NCBI RefSeq assembly: GCF_003182195.1
Contig: NZ_QGTM01000004.1
Span: forward strand, 62,001 to 126,000
Reading direction: 5' to 3'
Length of the DNA: 64,000 nucleotides
From: Halomonas sp. A11-A
GTDB taxonomy: Bacteria; Pseudomonadota; Gammaproteobacteria; Pseudomonadales; Halomonadaceae
Part shown: one piece after another, positions 1-8,532 of the stretch
How the letters are laid out: each line of letters starts with the position of its first letter
Numbering within the stretch: position 1 is the stretch's first letter
The notes under the pieces: generated by a model
Databases searched by the model: none
Seen by the model: only the letters and a program-made list of their open reading frames with translations
What the model was told of the DNA's origin: nothing
Position numbers and translations under genes: made by a program

Positions 1-638
1 TCGGCCTGGCGCCGGAGGCGCTCGAGCTGCTTGTCGAGCTCCTCGCGGATATCCTCCAGGCGATCCAGGTTCTCCTGGGTGCGGCGCATGCGGCTCTCGG
101 TCTCGCGGCGGCGCTCCTTGTACTTGGAGATGCCGGCGGCCTCCTCCAGGGTGGCGCGCAGCTCCTCGGGGCGCGCCTCGATCAGGCGCGAGATCATGCC
201 CTGGCCGATGATGGCGTAGGAGCGCGGGCCGAGGCCGGTACCGAGGAAGAGGTCGGCGATGTCGCGGCGGCGACACTTCTGGCCGTTGAAGAAGTAGGAG
301 GACTGGGCGTCGCGGGTCACCACCCGCTTGACGGCGATCTCGGCGTACTGGGCGTAGATACCGCCCATGGCGCCGTCACGGTTGTCGAAGAGCAGCTCGA
401 TGGCGGCCTGCCCCACCGGCTTGCGGCCGGTGGAGCCGTTGAAGATGACGTCGGTCATCGACTCGCCGCGCAGGGTCTTGGCGGAGGACTCCCCCATGAC
501 CCAGCGCACCGCGTCGATGATGTTGGACTTGCCACAGCCGTTGGGCCCGACGATGGCGGTCATGTTGCCATCGAAGGGCACCGTGACCGGGTCGACGAAG
601 GACTTGAAGCCAACCAGGCGGATCGACTTGAGGCGCAT
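1..638 (-). CDS. smc: Chromosome segregation ATPase SMC, N-terminal part (cut by window edge)
   Basis: SMC dimers form rings that organise and segregate the chromosome. Only the first 212 or so codons lie in the window; the gene continues past base 1. The protein begins [14 protein letters not shown] and has a canonical Walker A loop GPNGCGKSN at residues 31-39, followed by the conserved [12 protein letters not shown] and DVIFNGS stretches of the SMC head and the [14 protein letters not shown] segment before the coiled coil starts. The ATG at 636-638 is the standard family start. It lies 19 bases downstream of ccmI on the same strand, so some read-through from the ccm operon is possible, although the functions are unrelated. 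Confidence 0.95.
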   Translation of the reverse strand, partial: MRLKSIRLVGFKSFVDPVTVPFDGNMTAIVGPNGCGKSNIIDAVRWVMGESSAKTLRGESMTDVIFNGSTGRKPVGQAAIELLFDNRDGAMGGIYAQYAEIAVKRVVTRDAQSSYFFNGQKCRRRDIADLFLGTGLGPRSYAIIGQGMISRLIEARPEELRATLEEAAGISKYKERRRETESRMRRTQENLDRLEDIREELDKQLERLRRQA

Positions 639-657
639 CGGCGACTATCCGCCGAGG

Positions 658-1908
658 CTAGTCGAAGACACGGTCGACCACCACCTCGACGGGCTCGCCG
701 TCGGTGGCGCCCACCGGCACCCCCTCCAGATCGCCGAACAGGTCGCCGGCCTGGGGGGCCGCGTCGCCGCTGGCCGAGACGCGCACCATCAACCGCGCCT
801 CGCGCACCTGGGCGAGGCTCGCCTCCGGCGACATGGCATGGCGCTCGTCGAGGACCACCTCGGTGGGCAGCTCGCCGACCGGGAAGCGGACCACGGCCAG
901 GGGCGGCAGCTCACCCTCCATGTCGCGGGCCACCACGAACACCGTGGCCTGCTCGCCCAGGCGCCCCTCGAGGGCCTCATCCAGGCTCACCCGGACGCGG
1001 ATGCCGTCCCCCTGGGCCTCGTCCATGGTCGGCTCCCGGGCCTCGGGCTCGACGCCCAGCCGCTCCTGGGCGACGCGGATGCCCTCGCGCAGCGCCTGGC
1101 CGGAGGAGGCATCCGACATGCCCGCGATGGCGCGCCGCCAGTAGTCGATGGCGCCCTCGTAGTCGCCGCGGTCGAAGGCCTCGATGCCCAGCACCCCGAG
1201 CACCGTGGGCTGGCTGGAGTCACGCTCCAGGGTCTCGTCCACCAGCGCCTGAACCCGGGGGGTCAGCTGGCGGTCGGCGACGAAGAACTCGACCTGGGCC
1301 AGTTGACCAAGCAGCGAGGGATGGCGCCCCTCGAGCTCGATCAGCCGCTCCAGGGCGTGGATCGCCTCGCGGCCCTGGCCCATGTCCCGGTAGAGCGGGA
1401 ACAGCGAGGACCAGACGTTGGGGTTACCGGGCTGGCGCACGGCCTGCTCCTCGAGGCGTTCGATTAGCATTTCGATGGAGCCATCGGGGTGGTTCTGCAC
1501 CTCCTGCTGCAGTGCGAGCAGGGTGAGGTCGCCCTCGGCCCCCTCGCGCTGGTACCAGAGCACGCTGGCCACCACCACCAGCACCATCACGATCGGCACG
1601 GCCAGGCGGCCGGAGGCGGAAGCCTTGAGCGGCGCCCGCTTGAGGCCCTCGGTGTCCTCGAGCAGGCCGCGCTCGAGCTCCAGGCGATCCTCCTCGTAGC
1701 GGGCCTGGTCGATATCGCCACGCTCGAGGGCCGCCTCCAGAGACGCCAGGCGCCGCTGGAAGATCGCCACGTTCTGCTCCGCGGTACGGTCGTTGATCTC
1801 GTGGTCGCGCTGAGCGTCATGCACGGCACGCGCCCGGCGCAGCGGCGCGACCAGCAGCCAGAGTGCCGGCAGCAGCAGGACGGCGAAGGCAATCCATAAC
1901 AGAGTCAT
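658..1908 (-). CDS. ccmI: Cytochrome c maturation TPR protein CcmI (CycH)
   Basis: CcmI is the membrane chaperone that binds the C-terminus of apocytochrome c and passes it to the CcmF/CcmH haem ligation complex. The 416-residue protein has a first membrane segment at about residues 2-22, a cytoplasmic loop rich in charged helices with the family-typical ERGDIDQARYEEDR stretch, a second membrane segment at about 103-119, and then periplasmic TPR-like helices (about 140-270). I chose the ATG at 1906-1908, which overlaps the ccmH stop as ATGA. An open frame extends 48 codons upstream, but this is antisense-looking sequence inside ccmH. It is the last gene of the ccm operon. Confidence 0.9.
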   Translation of the reverse strand: MTLLWIAFAVLLLPALWLLVAPLRRARAVHDAQRDHEINDRTAEQNVAIFQRRLASLEAALERGDIDQARYEEDRLELERGLLEDTEGLKRAPLKASASGRLAVPIVMVLVVVASVLWYQREGAEGDLTLLALQQEVQNHPDGSIEMLIERLEEQAVRQPGNPNVWSSLFPLYRDMGQGREAIHALERLIELEGRHPSLLGQLAQVEFFVADRQLTPRVQALVDETLERDSSQPTVLGVLGIEAFDRGDYEGAIDYWRRAIAGMSDASSGQALREGIRVAQERLGVEPEAREPTMDEAQGDGIRVRVSLDEALEGRLGEQATVFVVARDMEGELPPLAVVRFPVGELPTEVVLDERHAMSPEASLAQVREARLMVRVSASGDAAPQAGDLFGDLEGVPVGATDGEPVEVVVDRVFD

Positions 1909-2378
1909 TCGGTTCTCTCGCGGTTGATCAGGGCTTGCAGACGAGCGCGCTCCTCGGCAGTGAGCGCCTGCGCGGAGGCGTTCTGGCGGGACCGCACGAT
2001 CAGCACCACCAGCAGGGCAGCGAGCAGCACCAGGCCGGCCGGCAGCCCCCACAGCAGGAAGGTGCGACCCTCCAGGCGCGGGTTGTAGAGCACGTAGTCG
2101 CCAAAGCGCTGCACCATGTGGTCGCGGATCTCGATATCGGACACGCCCTCGTGCAGCAGCAGGTAGACGCGGTCACGCATGTCGCCGGAGACCGGCGCAT
2201 CGGAGTCGTTGATCGCCTGGTTCTCGCAGGTGGGACAGCGCAGCGAGGCCGTCAGGCTTCGGTAGCGCTGCTCCAACACCGGGTCGTCGAACTCGCGCAC
2301 CTCGATGGCCGCGGCCTGGGCCAGGCCAGCCATCAGCAGCAGGGCGAGCGTCGTGATCAGGTTTCGCATCAGCGCCAT
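1905..2378 (-). CDS. ccmH: Cytochrome c maturation thiol oxidoreductase CcmH
   Basis: CcmH keeps the CXXCH cysteines of apocytochrome c reduced for haem attachment and works with CcmF, CcmG and CcmI. This is the short form (157 residues), with CcmI encoded separately as in Pseudomonas. It shows a signal peptide (about residues 1-22), the redox motif LRCPTC with cysteines at 48 and 51, the family-typical MRDRVYLLLHEGVSDIEIRDHMVQRFGDYVLY region, and a C-terminal membrane anchor. The ATG at 2376-2378 has GGAGG seven bases upstream, so I prefer it to a second ATG three codons later. It overlaps ccmG by 10 bases. Confidence 0.93.
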   Translation of the reverse strand: MALMRNLITTLALLLMAGLAQAAAIEVREFDDPVLEQRYRSLTASLRCPTCENQAINDSDAPVSGDMRDRVYLLLHEGVSDIEIRDHMVQRFGDYVLYNPRLEGRTFLLWGLPAGLVLLAALLVVLIVRSRQNASAQALTAEERARLQALINRERTE

Positions 2379-2902
2379 CTTTCCACCTCCGGCAGGATCT
2401 TTTCGCGCACCTCGCCCGGCGAGATGTAGCCCACGTGGTGATAGCGGATCACCCCGTCGGCATCCACCAGGAAGGACTCGGGCGCGCCGAACACGCCCAG
2501 TTCGAAGCCCAGCTCGTTGTCCGGGTCGAAGATATTGACCTCGAAGGGATTGCCAAACTCCTCGAGGAAGCCGAGGGCCTTCTCGCGGGTGTCCTTCCAG
2601 CTAATGCCGACCATGCGGACATCGTGACGATGGGAGAGGTCGAGCAGCTGCGGCATCTCGCGCTTGCACTCCGGGCACCACTCCCCCCAGACGTTGACCA
2701 GGGTGAGCTCACCGGTGGTCAGCAGCGAGCGGTCCACCCGGCGCTCCGGGTCCTCCAGGGTGGGGAGGTCGAACTCCGGGAAGTCCCGGGCCATCAGCGC
2801 CGACTCGCGGTGGAAGGGGTTCAGCGAGAGCCCCTGGTAGAGGAACAGCGATAGCGCCAGGAAGCCGGCCAGCGGCAGCAGCAGCAGCAGACGACGGTTC
2901 AT
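2369..2902 (-). CDS. ccmG: Thiol:disulfide interchange protein CcmG/DsbE
   Basis: CcmG is a membrane-anchored periplasmic thioredoxin that reduces CcmH or the apocytochrome during cytochrome c maturation. The 177-residue protein has an N-terminal signal anchor (about residues 4-24) and a thioredoxin fold with active site W75-C76-P-E-C79. The cis-proline loop carries the GAP(E) signature at 139-141. The VNVWGEWCPECKREMP context is typical of the family; the Glu between proline and the second cysteine is a family variation and may tune redox potential. The start has AAGGAGG upstream and overlaps the ccmF stop in the operon's usual four-base fashion. Confidence 0.94.
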   Translation of the reverse strand: MNRRLLLLLPLAGFLALSLFLYQGLSLNPFHRESALMARDFPEFDLPTLEDPERRVDRSLLTTGELTLVNVWGEWCPECKREMPQLLDLSHRHDVRMVGISWKDTREKALGFLEEFGNPFEVNIFDPDNELGFELGVFGAPESFLVDADGVIRYHHVGYISPGEVREKILPEVERWR

Positions 2903-4917
2903 GCGGTTGCCTCCTTGCCGGGAGCAGCAGAGGCGGCCTTGAGCGCGGCCTCCTCGGGATCTGGTGCGGCGGCCAGGCGACGATAGCGCTTGTCAACCAC
3001 GGCCAGCACGCCGCCGATGGACATCAGCAGGCCGCCCAGCCACAGCCAGCGCACGAAGGGCTTGTACTGCACCCGCATGGCCCAGCTGCCGTCGCCCAGG
3101 TCCTCGCCCATGGCGACGTAGAGGTCGCGGAACAGGCCGGGGCGAAGCGCCACCTGGGTCATCGGCATGCCGGTGGCGATATAGAGGCGCTTCTCGGGGT
3201 TCATGGTGAAGCTGCGCTCGCGGTCACCACGCTGCACCTCGATCACCGCGCGGTCGGCCAGGAAGTTGGGGCCGCGGCGCTCGGTGAGCTCGGTCATGGT
3301 GAAGGTGTAGCCGGCGACCTGGACGCTGTCGCCCGGCCCCATGCGCACATTGCGCTCGATATTGTAGTTGGAGACGATCGCCACGCCGACGATGGTCACC
3401 GCCACGCCCAGGTGGCCGAGCTGCATGCCCCAGTAGGCCAGCGACAGCTTCTTGAGCCCTGCGCCGAGGGAGCTGGCGTGGCGGGTCTTGTCATAGAGGT
3501 CGCGCAACATCGGCAGCACGATCCACAGGGCGGCGATCAGGCCGATGGCCACCGGCGCGCTCCAGCGCTCGGCGAAGATCAGCGGCAGCGCCGCCCCCAG
3601 CACCACGGCCACCGCGGCGGCGAGCCACAGCCGTTGGATCAGCAGGCTCGGCGCGGTGTCCTTCCAGCGGGCGATCGGCCCGAGCCCCATGAAGACGCAC
3701 ATGATCAGGGTCAGCGGCACGAACAGCGCATTGAAGTAGGGAGGCCCCACGCTGATCTTGCCCAGGTCCAGGGCATCCAGGATCAGCGGATAGACCGTGC
3801 CCATCAGCACGGTGATCGTCATGATCACCAGAATCAGGTTGTTGATCAGCAGCAGGGCATCCCGGGAGAGCCAGCCGAAGCCCACCTTGTGGCTGACCCG
3901 CGGGGCGCGCAGGGCGAAGATCAACAGCGACAGGCCCACGGTGATCCCCAGCAGCATCAGGATGAAGAAGCCGCGGGAGGGGTCGTTGGCGAAGGCGTGC
4001 ACCGAGGTGAGCACCCCGGAGCGCACCAGGAAGGTGCCGAGCAGCGAGAGCGAGAAGGTGGAGATCGCCAGCAGCAGGGTCCAGCTCTTGAAGGCGCCGC
4101 GCTTCTCGGTGACCGCCAGGGAGTGCATCAGGGCGGTACCGGTCAGCCAGGGCAGCAGGGAGGCGTTCTCCACCGGATCCCAGAACCACCAGCCGCCCCA
4201 GCCCAGCTCGTAGTAGGCCCACCAGCTGCCCAGCGCGATGCCCACGGTGAGGAAGGCCCAGGCCAGGTTGGTCCAGGGGCGCGCCCAGCGCGCCCAGGCG
4301 GCATCCAGGCGCCCGCCCAGCAGGGCGGCGATGGCGAAGGCGAAGACCACCGAGAAGCCCACGTAGCCCATGTAGAGCATCGGCGGGTGCAGGATCAGAC
4401 CGATGTCCTGGAGCAGCGGGTTGAGGTCCGCGCCGTCCGCCGGCATGTGCGGCAGGATCCGTTCGAAGGGGTTGGAGGTGACCAGGATGAAGAGCAGGAA
4501 GCCCACGCAGACCAGGCCCATCACGCCCATCACCCGGGCCACCATGTCGCGGGGCAGCTCCCGGGAGAAGCGCGCCGCGAAGTAGCCCCAGCCGGCCAGC
4601 ATCAGGCTCCACAGCAGCACCGAGCCCTCATGGTTGCCCCATACCGCGCTGAACTTGTAGTACCAGGGCAGCATGGAGTTGGAGTTGTTGGCCACGTTCA
4701 TCACGCTGAAGTCGTCCAGCATGTAGCTCGCGGTCAGGCAGGCATAGGCGATGGCCACGAACAGGAACTGACCGGCCGCCATGGGCCGGGCATAGGCCAT
4801 CCACAGCGGGCGACGGGTCGCCGCACCGGCCAGGGGCATCACCGCCTGAACCGTCGCCAACAGCAGGGCGATGACCAGGGCGTAGTGGCCGATCTCGGGA
4901 ATCATCTTGGTCAGCAT
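2899..4917 (-). CDS. ccmF: Haem lyase subunit CcmF
   Basis: CcmF is the large polytopic membrane protein that takes haem from holo-CcmE and ligates it to apocytochrome c with CcmH/CcmI. The 672-residue protein is full length for the family, has many predicted membrane segments, and carries the tryptophan-rich WWD haem-handling motif (WGGWWFWDPVENASLLPW, about residues 240-257). A conserved histidine (LHPPM, about 177) precedes it. The C-terminal periplasmic domain with the MTELTERRGPNFLADRA segment and a final membrane helix are present. It sits 12 bases after ccmE and overlaps ccmG, in the standard ccm order. Confidence 0.96.
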   Translation of the reverse strand: MLTKMIPEIGHYALVIALLLATVQAVMPLAGAATRRPLWMAYARPMAAGQFLFVAIAYACLTASYMLDDFSVMNVANNSNSMLPWYYKFSAVWGNHEGSVLLWSLMLAGWGYFAARFSRELPRDMVARVMGVMGLVCVGFLLFILVTSNPFERILPHMPADGADLNPLLQDIGLILHPPMLYMGYVGFSVVFAFAIAALLGGRLDAAWARWARPWTNLAWAFLTVGIALGSWWAYYELGWGGWWFWDPVENASLLPWLTGTALMHSLAVTEKRGAFKSWTLLLAISTFSLSLLGTFLVRSGVLTSVHAFANDPSRGFFILMLLGITVGLSLLIFALRAPRVSHKVGFGWLSRDALLLINNLILVIMTITVLMGTVYPLILDALDLGKISVGPPYFNALFVPLTLIMCVFMGLGPIARWKDTAPSLLIQRLWLAAAVAVVLGAALPLIFAERWSAPVAIGLIAALWIVLPMLRDLYDKTRHASSLGAGLKKLSLAYWGMQLGHLGVAVTIVGVAIVSNYNIERNVRMGPGDSVQVAGYTFTMTELTERRGPNFLADRAVIEVQRGDRERSFTMNPEKRLYIATGMPMTQVALRPGLFRDLYVAMGEDLGDGSWAMRVQYKPFVRWLWLGGLLMSIGGVLAVVDKRYRRLAAAPDPEEAALKAASAAPGKEATA

Positions 4918-4929
4918 GGGAACTCCTGA

Positions 4930-5463
4930 TCAGTACGAGCCACTGGTGGCGCCGTCGCCGTTGGCTTCCTCGGCCTCCAGGCGCTTGGCCACCTCGGCGG
5001 CCTTCTGCTGGAAGTCCTCGGGCTTGTAGCCGGCGTCCTCCAGGGCCTGGGCCACCTCGGGTGGCATGTAGTTCTCGTCGTGGCGGGCCAGCACCTGGTC
5101 GGCCTTGATGTAGCCGCCCTGCTGCAGCTCGCCCACCACCACCACGCCCTGCCCCTCGCGGAACAGGTCGGGCAGGATTCCGCTGTAGTGAACCCGCACG
5201 TCTTCGACGTAGTCGGTCACGGTGAACTCCACATCGAGGCTATCGGGGTTGCGCACCACGGTGCCCTCCCGAACCATGCCGCCGGCGCGGATCTGCCGTT
5301 CATAGGGGGCATCCCCGGCGGCGATCTGCACCGGGCTGAAGAAGAGGTTGATGTTGGCGCGCAGGGCATAGAGGGTCAGGCCCACGGCCACGGCCGCCAG
5401 CGAGATCAGCCCCAGGATGACGTAGAGCTTCTGCTTGCGCTTCGGTGTCAGGCTAAGAGTCAT
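4930..5463 (-). CDS. ccmE: Haem chaperone CcmE
   Basis: CcmE covalently binds haem in the periplasm and carries it from CcmC to CcmF. The 177-residue protein has an N-terminal membrane anchor (about residues 12-34), an OB-fold domain with the family strings ILPDLFREGQGVV and the haem-binding motif HDENY, where His128 would be the covalent ligand and Tyr132 an axial ligand. I start at the ATG at 5461-5463 (MTLSLTPKRK), which has GGGTGG about 8 bases upstream; a GTG four codons earlier also keeps the frame open. The gene overlaps ccmD by 11 bases, suggesting translational coupling. Confidence 0.94.
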   Translation of the reverse strand: MTLSLTPKRKQKLYVILGLISLAAVAVGLTLYALRANINLFFSPVQIAAGDAPYERQIRAGGMVREGTVVRNPDSLDVEFTVTDYVEDVRVHYSGILPDLFREGQGVVVVGELQQGGYIKADQVLARHDENYMPPEVAQALEDAGYKPEDFQQKAAEVAKRLEAEEANGDGATSGSY

Positions 5464-5692
5464 GGCGATTACCACCCGTGTGATGTGAAACTCCAGCCAT
5501 GTCGCTCTGGTTGGCGCCCAGGCGCTCCTCGCGCCGCACCCGACGCTGCAGGCTGCGCAGCAGCTGGCGGCGCTCGGCGCAGGCGTGCAGGATGATCGCC
5601 ACCAGCAGTGCGCCGGTCACTCCCCAGGCGGCCCAGACGTAGGGGGCATGCCCCCCCATGGCAATAAATTCGTTGAAGGATTCGAAGGCCAT
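5453..5692 (-). CDS. ccmD: Haem exporter protein CcmD
   Basis: CcmD is a small single-pass membrane protein needed to release holo-CcmE from the CcmABC complex. The 79-residue product has one membrane helix (about residues 18-37, YVWAAWGVTGALLVAIILHA) followed by an arginine-rich cytoplasmic tail, the typical CcmD layout. The sequence itself is weakly conserved, so the call rests on size, topology and its place between ccmC and ccmE. Its ATG overlaps the ccmC stop as TGATG. The C-terminal tail is slightly long, and its last codons overlap the start of ccmE. Confidence 0.9.
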   Translation of the reverse strand: MAFESFNEFIAMGGHAPYVWAAWGVTGALLVAIILHACAERRQLLRSLQRRVRREERLGANQSDMAGVSHHTGGNRHDS

Positions 5693-6432
5693 CAGCGCTC
5701 CTCCCCGGCCAGGTCACGCACCCAGCGCTTGTTGGACTCGCGGCGCAGGATCTCGCTGCGGGTGCGCATCAGGGTCAGGGCAATGAAGAAGCTGTAGAAG
5801 CCCAGCACCATGATCAGCAGCGGCGCCCACATCTCCATGGGCATGCCGACGCGCCCGGTGATGGTGAAGGTGGCCGGCTGATGCAGGGTGTACCACCAGT
5901 CCACCGAGTACTTGATGATCGGGATGTTGATCACCCCCACCATGGCCAGCACCGAGGCGGCCCGGGAGGCGCTGTCGCGGCTCGTGAAGGCGCTGCGCAG
6001 GGCGATTACCCCCAAATAGAGGAAGAGCAGGATCAGCATCGAGGTCAGGCGGGCGTCCCACATCCACCAGGTGCCCCAAGTGGGCACGCCCCACACCGCG
6101 CCGGAGAAGAGGGACACGAAGGTCATGGCCGCGCCCAGCGGTGCCATCATGGCGGCGGCCATGTCGGCCACCTTAATCTTCCAGACCATGTAAACCAGGC
6201 CACACACCGCCATGCTGACGAAGATCGACTGGGCCAGGAAGGCCGAGGGCACATGGACATAAATGATGCGGAAGCTGTTGCCCTGTTGGTAGTCGGCGGG
6301 GGCAAAGGCCAGGCCCCAGACAGTGCCGGTAAGGATCAGCGCGGCCGCGGCGAGCCAGAAGAACGGCTGCAGCCTGGCCCCGATGGCGTAGAACCACTTG
6401 GGGGAACGCAACTTGTTAACAAAGGCCCACAT
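5692..6432 (-). CDS. ccmC: Haem exporter permease CcmC
   Basis: CcmC presents haem at the outer face of the inner membrane and loads it onto CcmE. The 246-residue protein has six predicted membrane helices, the WWD motif [13 protein letters not shown] at about residues 119-131, and the two flanking conserved histidines (His60 in YVHVPSA and His184 in LHQPAT) that ligate haem. I use the ATG at 6430-6432, preceded by GAGGTGG; a TTG six codons upstream would also be in frame. It follows ccmB by 14 bases and overlaps ccmD. Confidence 0.95.
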   Translation of the reverse strand: MWAFVNKLRSPKWFYAIGARLQPFFWLAAAALILTGTVWGLAFAPADYQQGNSFRIIYVHVPSAFLAQSIFVSMAVCGLVYMVWKIKVADMAAAMMAPLGAAMTFVSLFSGAVWGVPTWGTWWMWDARLTSMLILLFLYLGVIALRSAFTSRDSASRAASVLAMVGVINIPIIKYSVDWWYTLHQPATFTITGRVGMPMEMWAPLLIMVLGFYSFFIALTLMRTRSEILRRESNKRWVRDLAGEER

Positions 6433-6446
6433 GCTTCTTCCACCTC

Positions 6447-7196
6447 TCAACCGTTGATGCTGATACGCAGTGACGCCGCGATGGCCCAGGGGGCCAGCAT
6501 CAGCGCCAGGGCCAGCAGGGCGCCCAGGATAGCCAGATGGGCGACAGCTCCGTCGCCGAGGATTGCTGCCTGCACCGCACCGGCGCCGAAGATCAGCACC
6601 GGGATATACAGCGGCAGTACCAGCAGCGACAGCAGAACGCCGCCGCGGGAGAGGCCCACGGTCAACGCCGCACCGATGGCGCCGATCAGGCTCAGGCTGG
6701 CGGTGCCCAGCGCCAGCGAGAACGCCAGGGTCAGGTAGCTGCCGGCCGGCAGCGACAGCATGACCCCCAGCACCGGCGCCATCAGCGCCAGGGGCAGGCC
6801 GGTCAGCAGCCAGTGCACCACCACCTTGGCCAGCGCCAGCATCGGCAGCGGCTGCGGCGTCAGCAGCAGCTGTTCGAGGGAGCCGTCGTCGTAGTCACCG
6901 CGGAACAGGCTGTCCAGGGAGAGCAGCGCCGCCAGCAGCGCCGCCACCCACAGCAGGCCCGGGGCGATGGTGGCCAGCAGCTGCGGATCCGGCGAGATGC
7001 CGATCGGAAACAGGGTGATCACCAACGCGAAGAACACCAGCGGATTGAGCACCTCGCTGCGCCGGCGCATCAGCAGTACCAGGTCGCGCCTTAGGGTCGC
7101 CCAGAGTGCGACCGCCAGACCACTGCCAGGTTCCCCAGGTCGTGCGCCGCGGCTGCGGCTCTCGGCGGCCGCCAGCCGGGTTTCAGAGCCCGCCAT
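6447..7196 (-). CDS. ccmB: Haem exporter permease CcmB
   Basis: CcmB is the membrane subunit partnered with the CcmA ATPase; the complex releases holo-CcmE from CcmCD. The 249-residue protein is highly hydrophobic with about six membrane helices and carries family strings such as [36 protein letters not shown] and [11 protein letters not shown] start at the ATG at 7194-7196, which overlaps the end of ccmA by 14 bases. The N-terminus is some 25 residues longer than in many homologues, so a later start is possible. The longer open frame upstream runs inside ccmA and looks like shadow sequence. Confidence 0.92.
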   Translation of the reverse strand: MAGSETRLAAAESRSRGARPGEPGSGLAVALWATLRRDLVLLMRRRSEVLNPLVFFALVITLFPIGISPDPQLLATIAPGLLWVAALLAALLSLDSLFRGDYDDGSLEQLLLTPQPLPMLALAKVVVHWLLTGLPLALMAPVLGVMLSLPAGSYLTLAFSLALGTASLSLIGAIGAALTVGLSRGGVLLSLLVLPLYIPVLIFGAGAVQAAILGDGAVAHLAILGALLALALMLAPWAIAASLRISING

Positions 7197-7830
7197 GCGA
7201 CTGCCCTCCTCTGCCCAGGCACAACCGGCGCAGCTCGGCGGTCTGCCTGAGCTCATGGTGGGTGGTGACCAGCACGCAGCCGCCGGCGCGGGCATGCTCG
7301 ATCAGCCGCTCCTCCAGCGCCGCCACGCCGTCGCGGTCGATGGCGGTGAAGGGCTCGTCCAGTACCCACAGCGGGCGCGGCGTCAGCTCCAGACGCGCCA
7401 GCGCCACCCGACGCTGCTGCCCGGCGGAAAGCTGCCCGGCGGGGACGTCCTCGAAGCCCACCAGCCCCACCGACTCCAGGGCGGCCAGGCGCGCCGCCTC
7501 GTTGCCGCGCTCGCCCGCCAGGGCCTGGTACCAGGTCAGGTTCTCCAGCGGCGTCAGGGCCGCCTTTACCCCCGGGGCATGGCCCAGGTAGAGCAGGCTC
7601 TCAAGGAAGGCCTGGCGCGATTCACGCATCGGCGCACCGTTCCAGAACAGCTCACCCTGATAGTCGGCGAGCTGGCCGGAGAGGATCTTGAGCAGCGTGG
7701 TCTTGCCGCTGCCGTTGGGGCCTTCGACGCGAACGATCTCGCCGGCGTGGATATCCAGTTCGAGATCCTCGAAGAGCCAGCGATCATCCCGCTCACAGGC
7801 CAGCTTTCGGGCTTGCAGGCTCAGGGCCAA
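7183..7830 (-). CDS. ccmA: Cytochrome c biogenesis ATP-binding protein CcmA
   Basis: CcmA is the ABC ATPase of the CcmAB complex of system I cytochrome c maturation. The 215-residue protein is a lone nucleotide-binding domain: Walker A GPNGSGKT at residues 37-44, ABC signature LSAGQ at 134-138, Walker B LWVLDEP at 154-160, and an H-loop histidine in TTHHEL near residue 190. It is the first gene of the nine-gene ccm operon, and the 216-base gap to the divergent S24 gene should hold the operon promoter, although I could not pick out a convincing one on this strand. Confidence 0.95.
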   Translation of the reverse strand: MALSLQARKLACERDDRWLFEDLELDIHAGEIVRVEGPNGSGKTTLLKILSGQLADYQGELFWNGAPMRESRQAFLESLLYLGHAPGVKAALTPLENLTWYQALAGERGNEAARLAALESVGLVGFEDVPAGQLSAGQQRRVALARLELTPRPLWVLDEPFTAIDRDGVAALEERLIEHARAGGCVLVTTHHELRQTAELRRLCLGRGGQSHGGL

Positions 7831-7982
7831 GGCACACTCCGGGATGGGTAATTTGGCTCGAGACTCTACACGGAAAGCGGTTTTGCTGCCAGATTCCCGG
7901 CTGCGTCAGCCGGTCGCGGTTGACCGGGGTCAAGCCTCCTGGCGATGCTCTCCCCTTGCGTGATCGGGCGGCCCTGCTATGC

Positions 7983-8011
7983 TTGCCAAATACTGTATAT
8001 GCCGACAGTAT
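7983..8011 (+). promoter_or_regulatory. Sigma70-like promoter overlapped by a LexA (SOS) box
   Basis: Bases 7993-8008 read CTG-N10-CAG, matching the gammaproteobacterial LexA box, with flanking TA on both sides (7991-8010). The box overlies a possible promoter, TTGCCA at 7983-7988 and CAGTAT at 8006-8011 with a 17-base spacer. It is 36 bases upstream of the S24 gene start at 8047, so LexA binding here should repress that gene until DNA damage. Confidence 0.8.
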
Positions 8012-8046
8012 CCGGCCGACAAGGCTGACGACAGGAGACCCACGCC

Positions 8047-8532
8047 ATGCCCGAGGTCAACGCCCAGTTCCTTCTTCGCCGCCCCAACCTACCCCTGGCC
8101 GAGGCCTGGGCCCTGCTCGACGGCGCGGACGCCGCCGACGACCACCTGGTTGAGGTGCCGCTGCTCGGCAGCGTCTCGGCGGGCCTTCCCATCGAGGCCT
8201 GCCTGGACAGCACCAGCATCCGAGTCCCCCGGCGCATGGTGCGTCGCAACACCTATGCGCTGCGAGTGCGCGGCGACTCCATGATCGATTGCAACATCTT
8301 CGACGGGGATGTGATCATCATCGAGCGCCAGGAGAGTGCCGAGAACGGCGAGACCGCCGTCGTGATGATCAACAATCAGGAGGTTACCCTGAAGAAGCTC
8401 TATATCGACCGCGCCGGCGTGCGCCTGCAACCGGCCAACGAGCGCATGGCGCCGATCTTCCTGAAGAACAGCGACATCCAGGTGCTGGGGCTGGTGATGG
8501 GCGTCGTGCGCCAGGAGGAACTAGCCGCCTGA
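8047..8532 (+). CDS. SOS-regulated S24 (LexA/UmuD-like) self-cleaving protein without HTH
   Basis: The 161-residue product matches the C-terminal self-processing domain of LexA and UmuD. It shows a probable Ala45-Gly46 cleavage site in GSVSAG, the nucleophile Ser78 in RVRGDSMID, and the general-base lysine at about 116 in EVTLKKL. The first 40 residues do not look like a winged helix, so it should not bind DNA as LexA does. The overall sequence is closer to the LexA C-terminal domain than to E. coli UmuD. An SOS box lies just upstream and AGGAGA provides the ribosome site. It overlaps yigZ as TGATG. No umuC follows, so a UmuD role would need a UmuC encoded elsewhere. Function is inferred, not known. 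Confidence 0.85.
   Translation: MPEVNAQFLLRRPNLPLAEAWALLDGADAADDHLVEVPLLGSVSAGLPIEACLDSTSIRVPRRMVRRNTYALRVRGDSMIDCNIFDGDVIIIERQESAENGETAVVMINNQEVTLKKLYIDRAGVRLQPANERMAPIFLKNSDIQVLGLVMGVVRQEELAA

Noticed and set aside
1909-2052. Upstream extension of the ccmI frame by 48 codons
   Set aside because: The extension lies inside ccmH and lacks conservation; the ATGA-coupled start at 1908 gives the expected membrane N-terminus.
3412-4929. A 505-codon frame antisense to ccmF
   Set aside because: Low-complexity His/Gln/Gly-rich translation; ccmF on the other strand is full length with its WWD motif.
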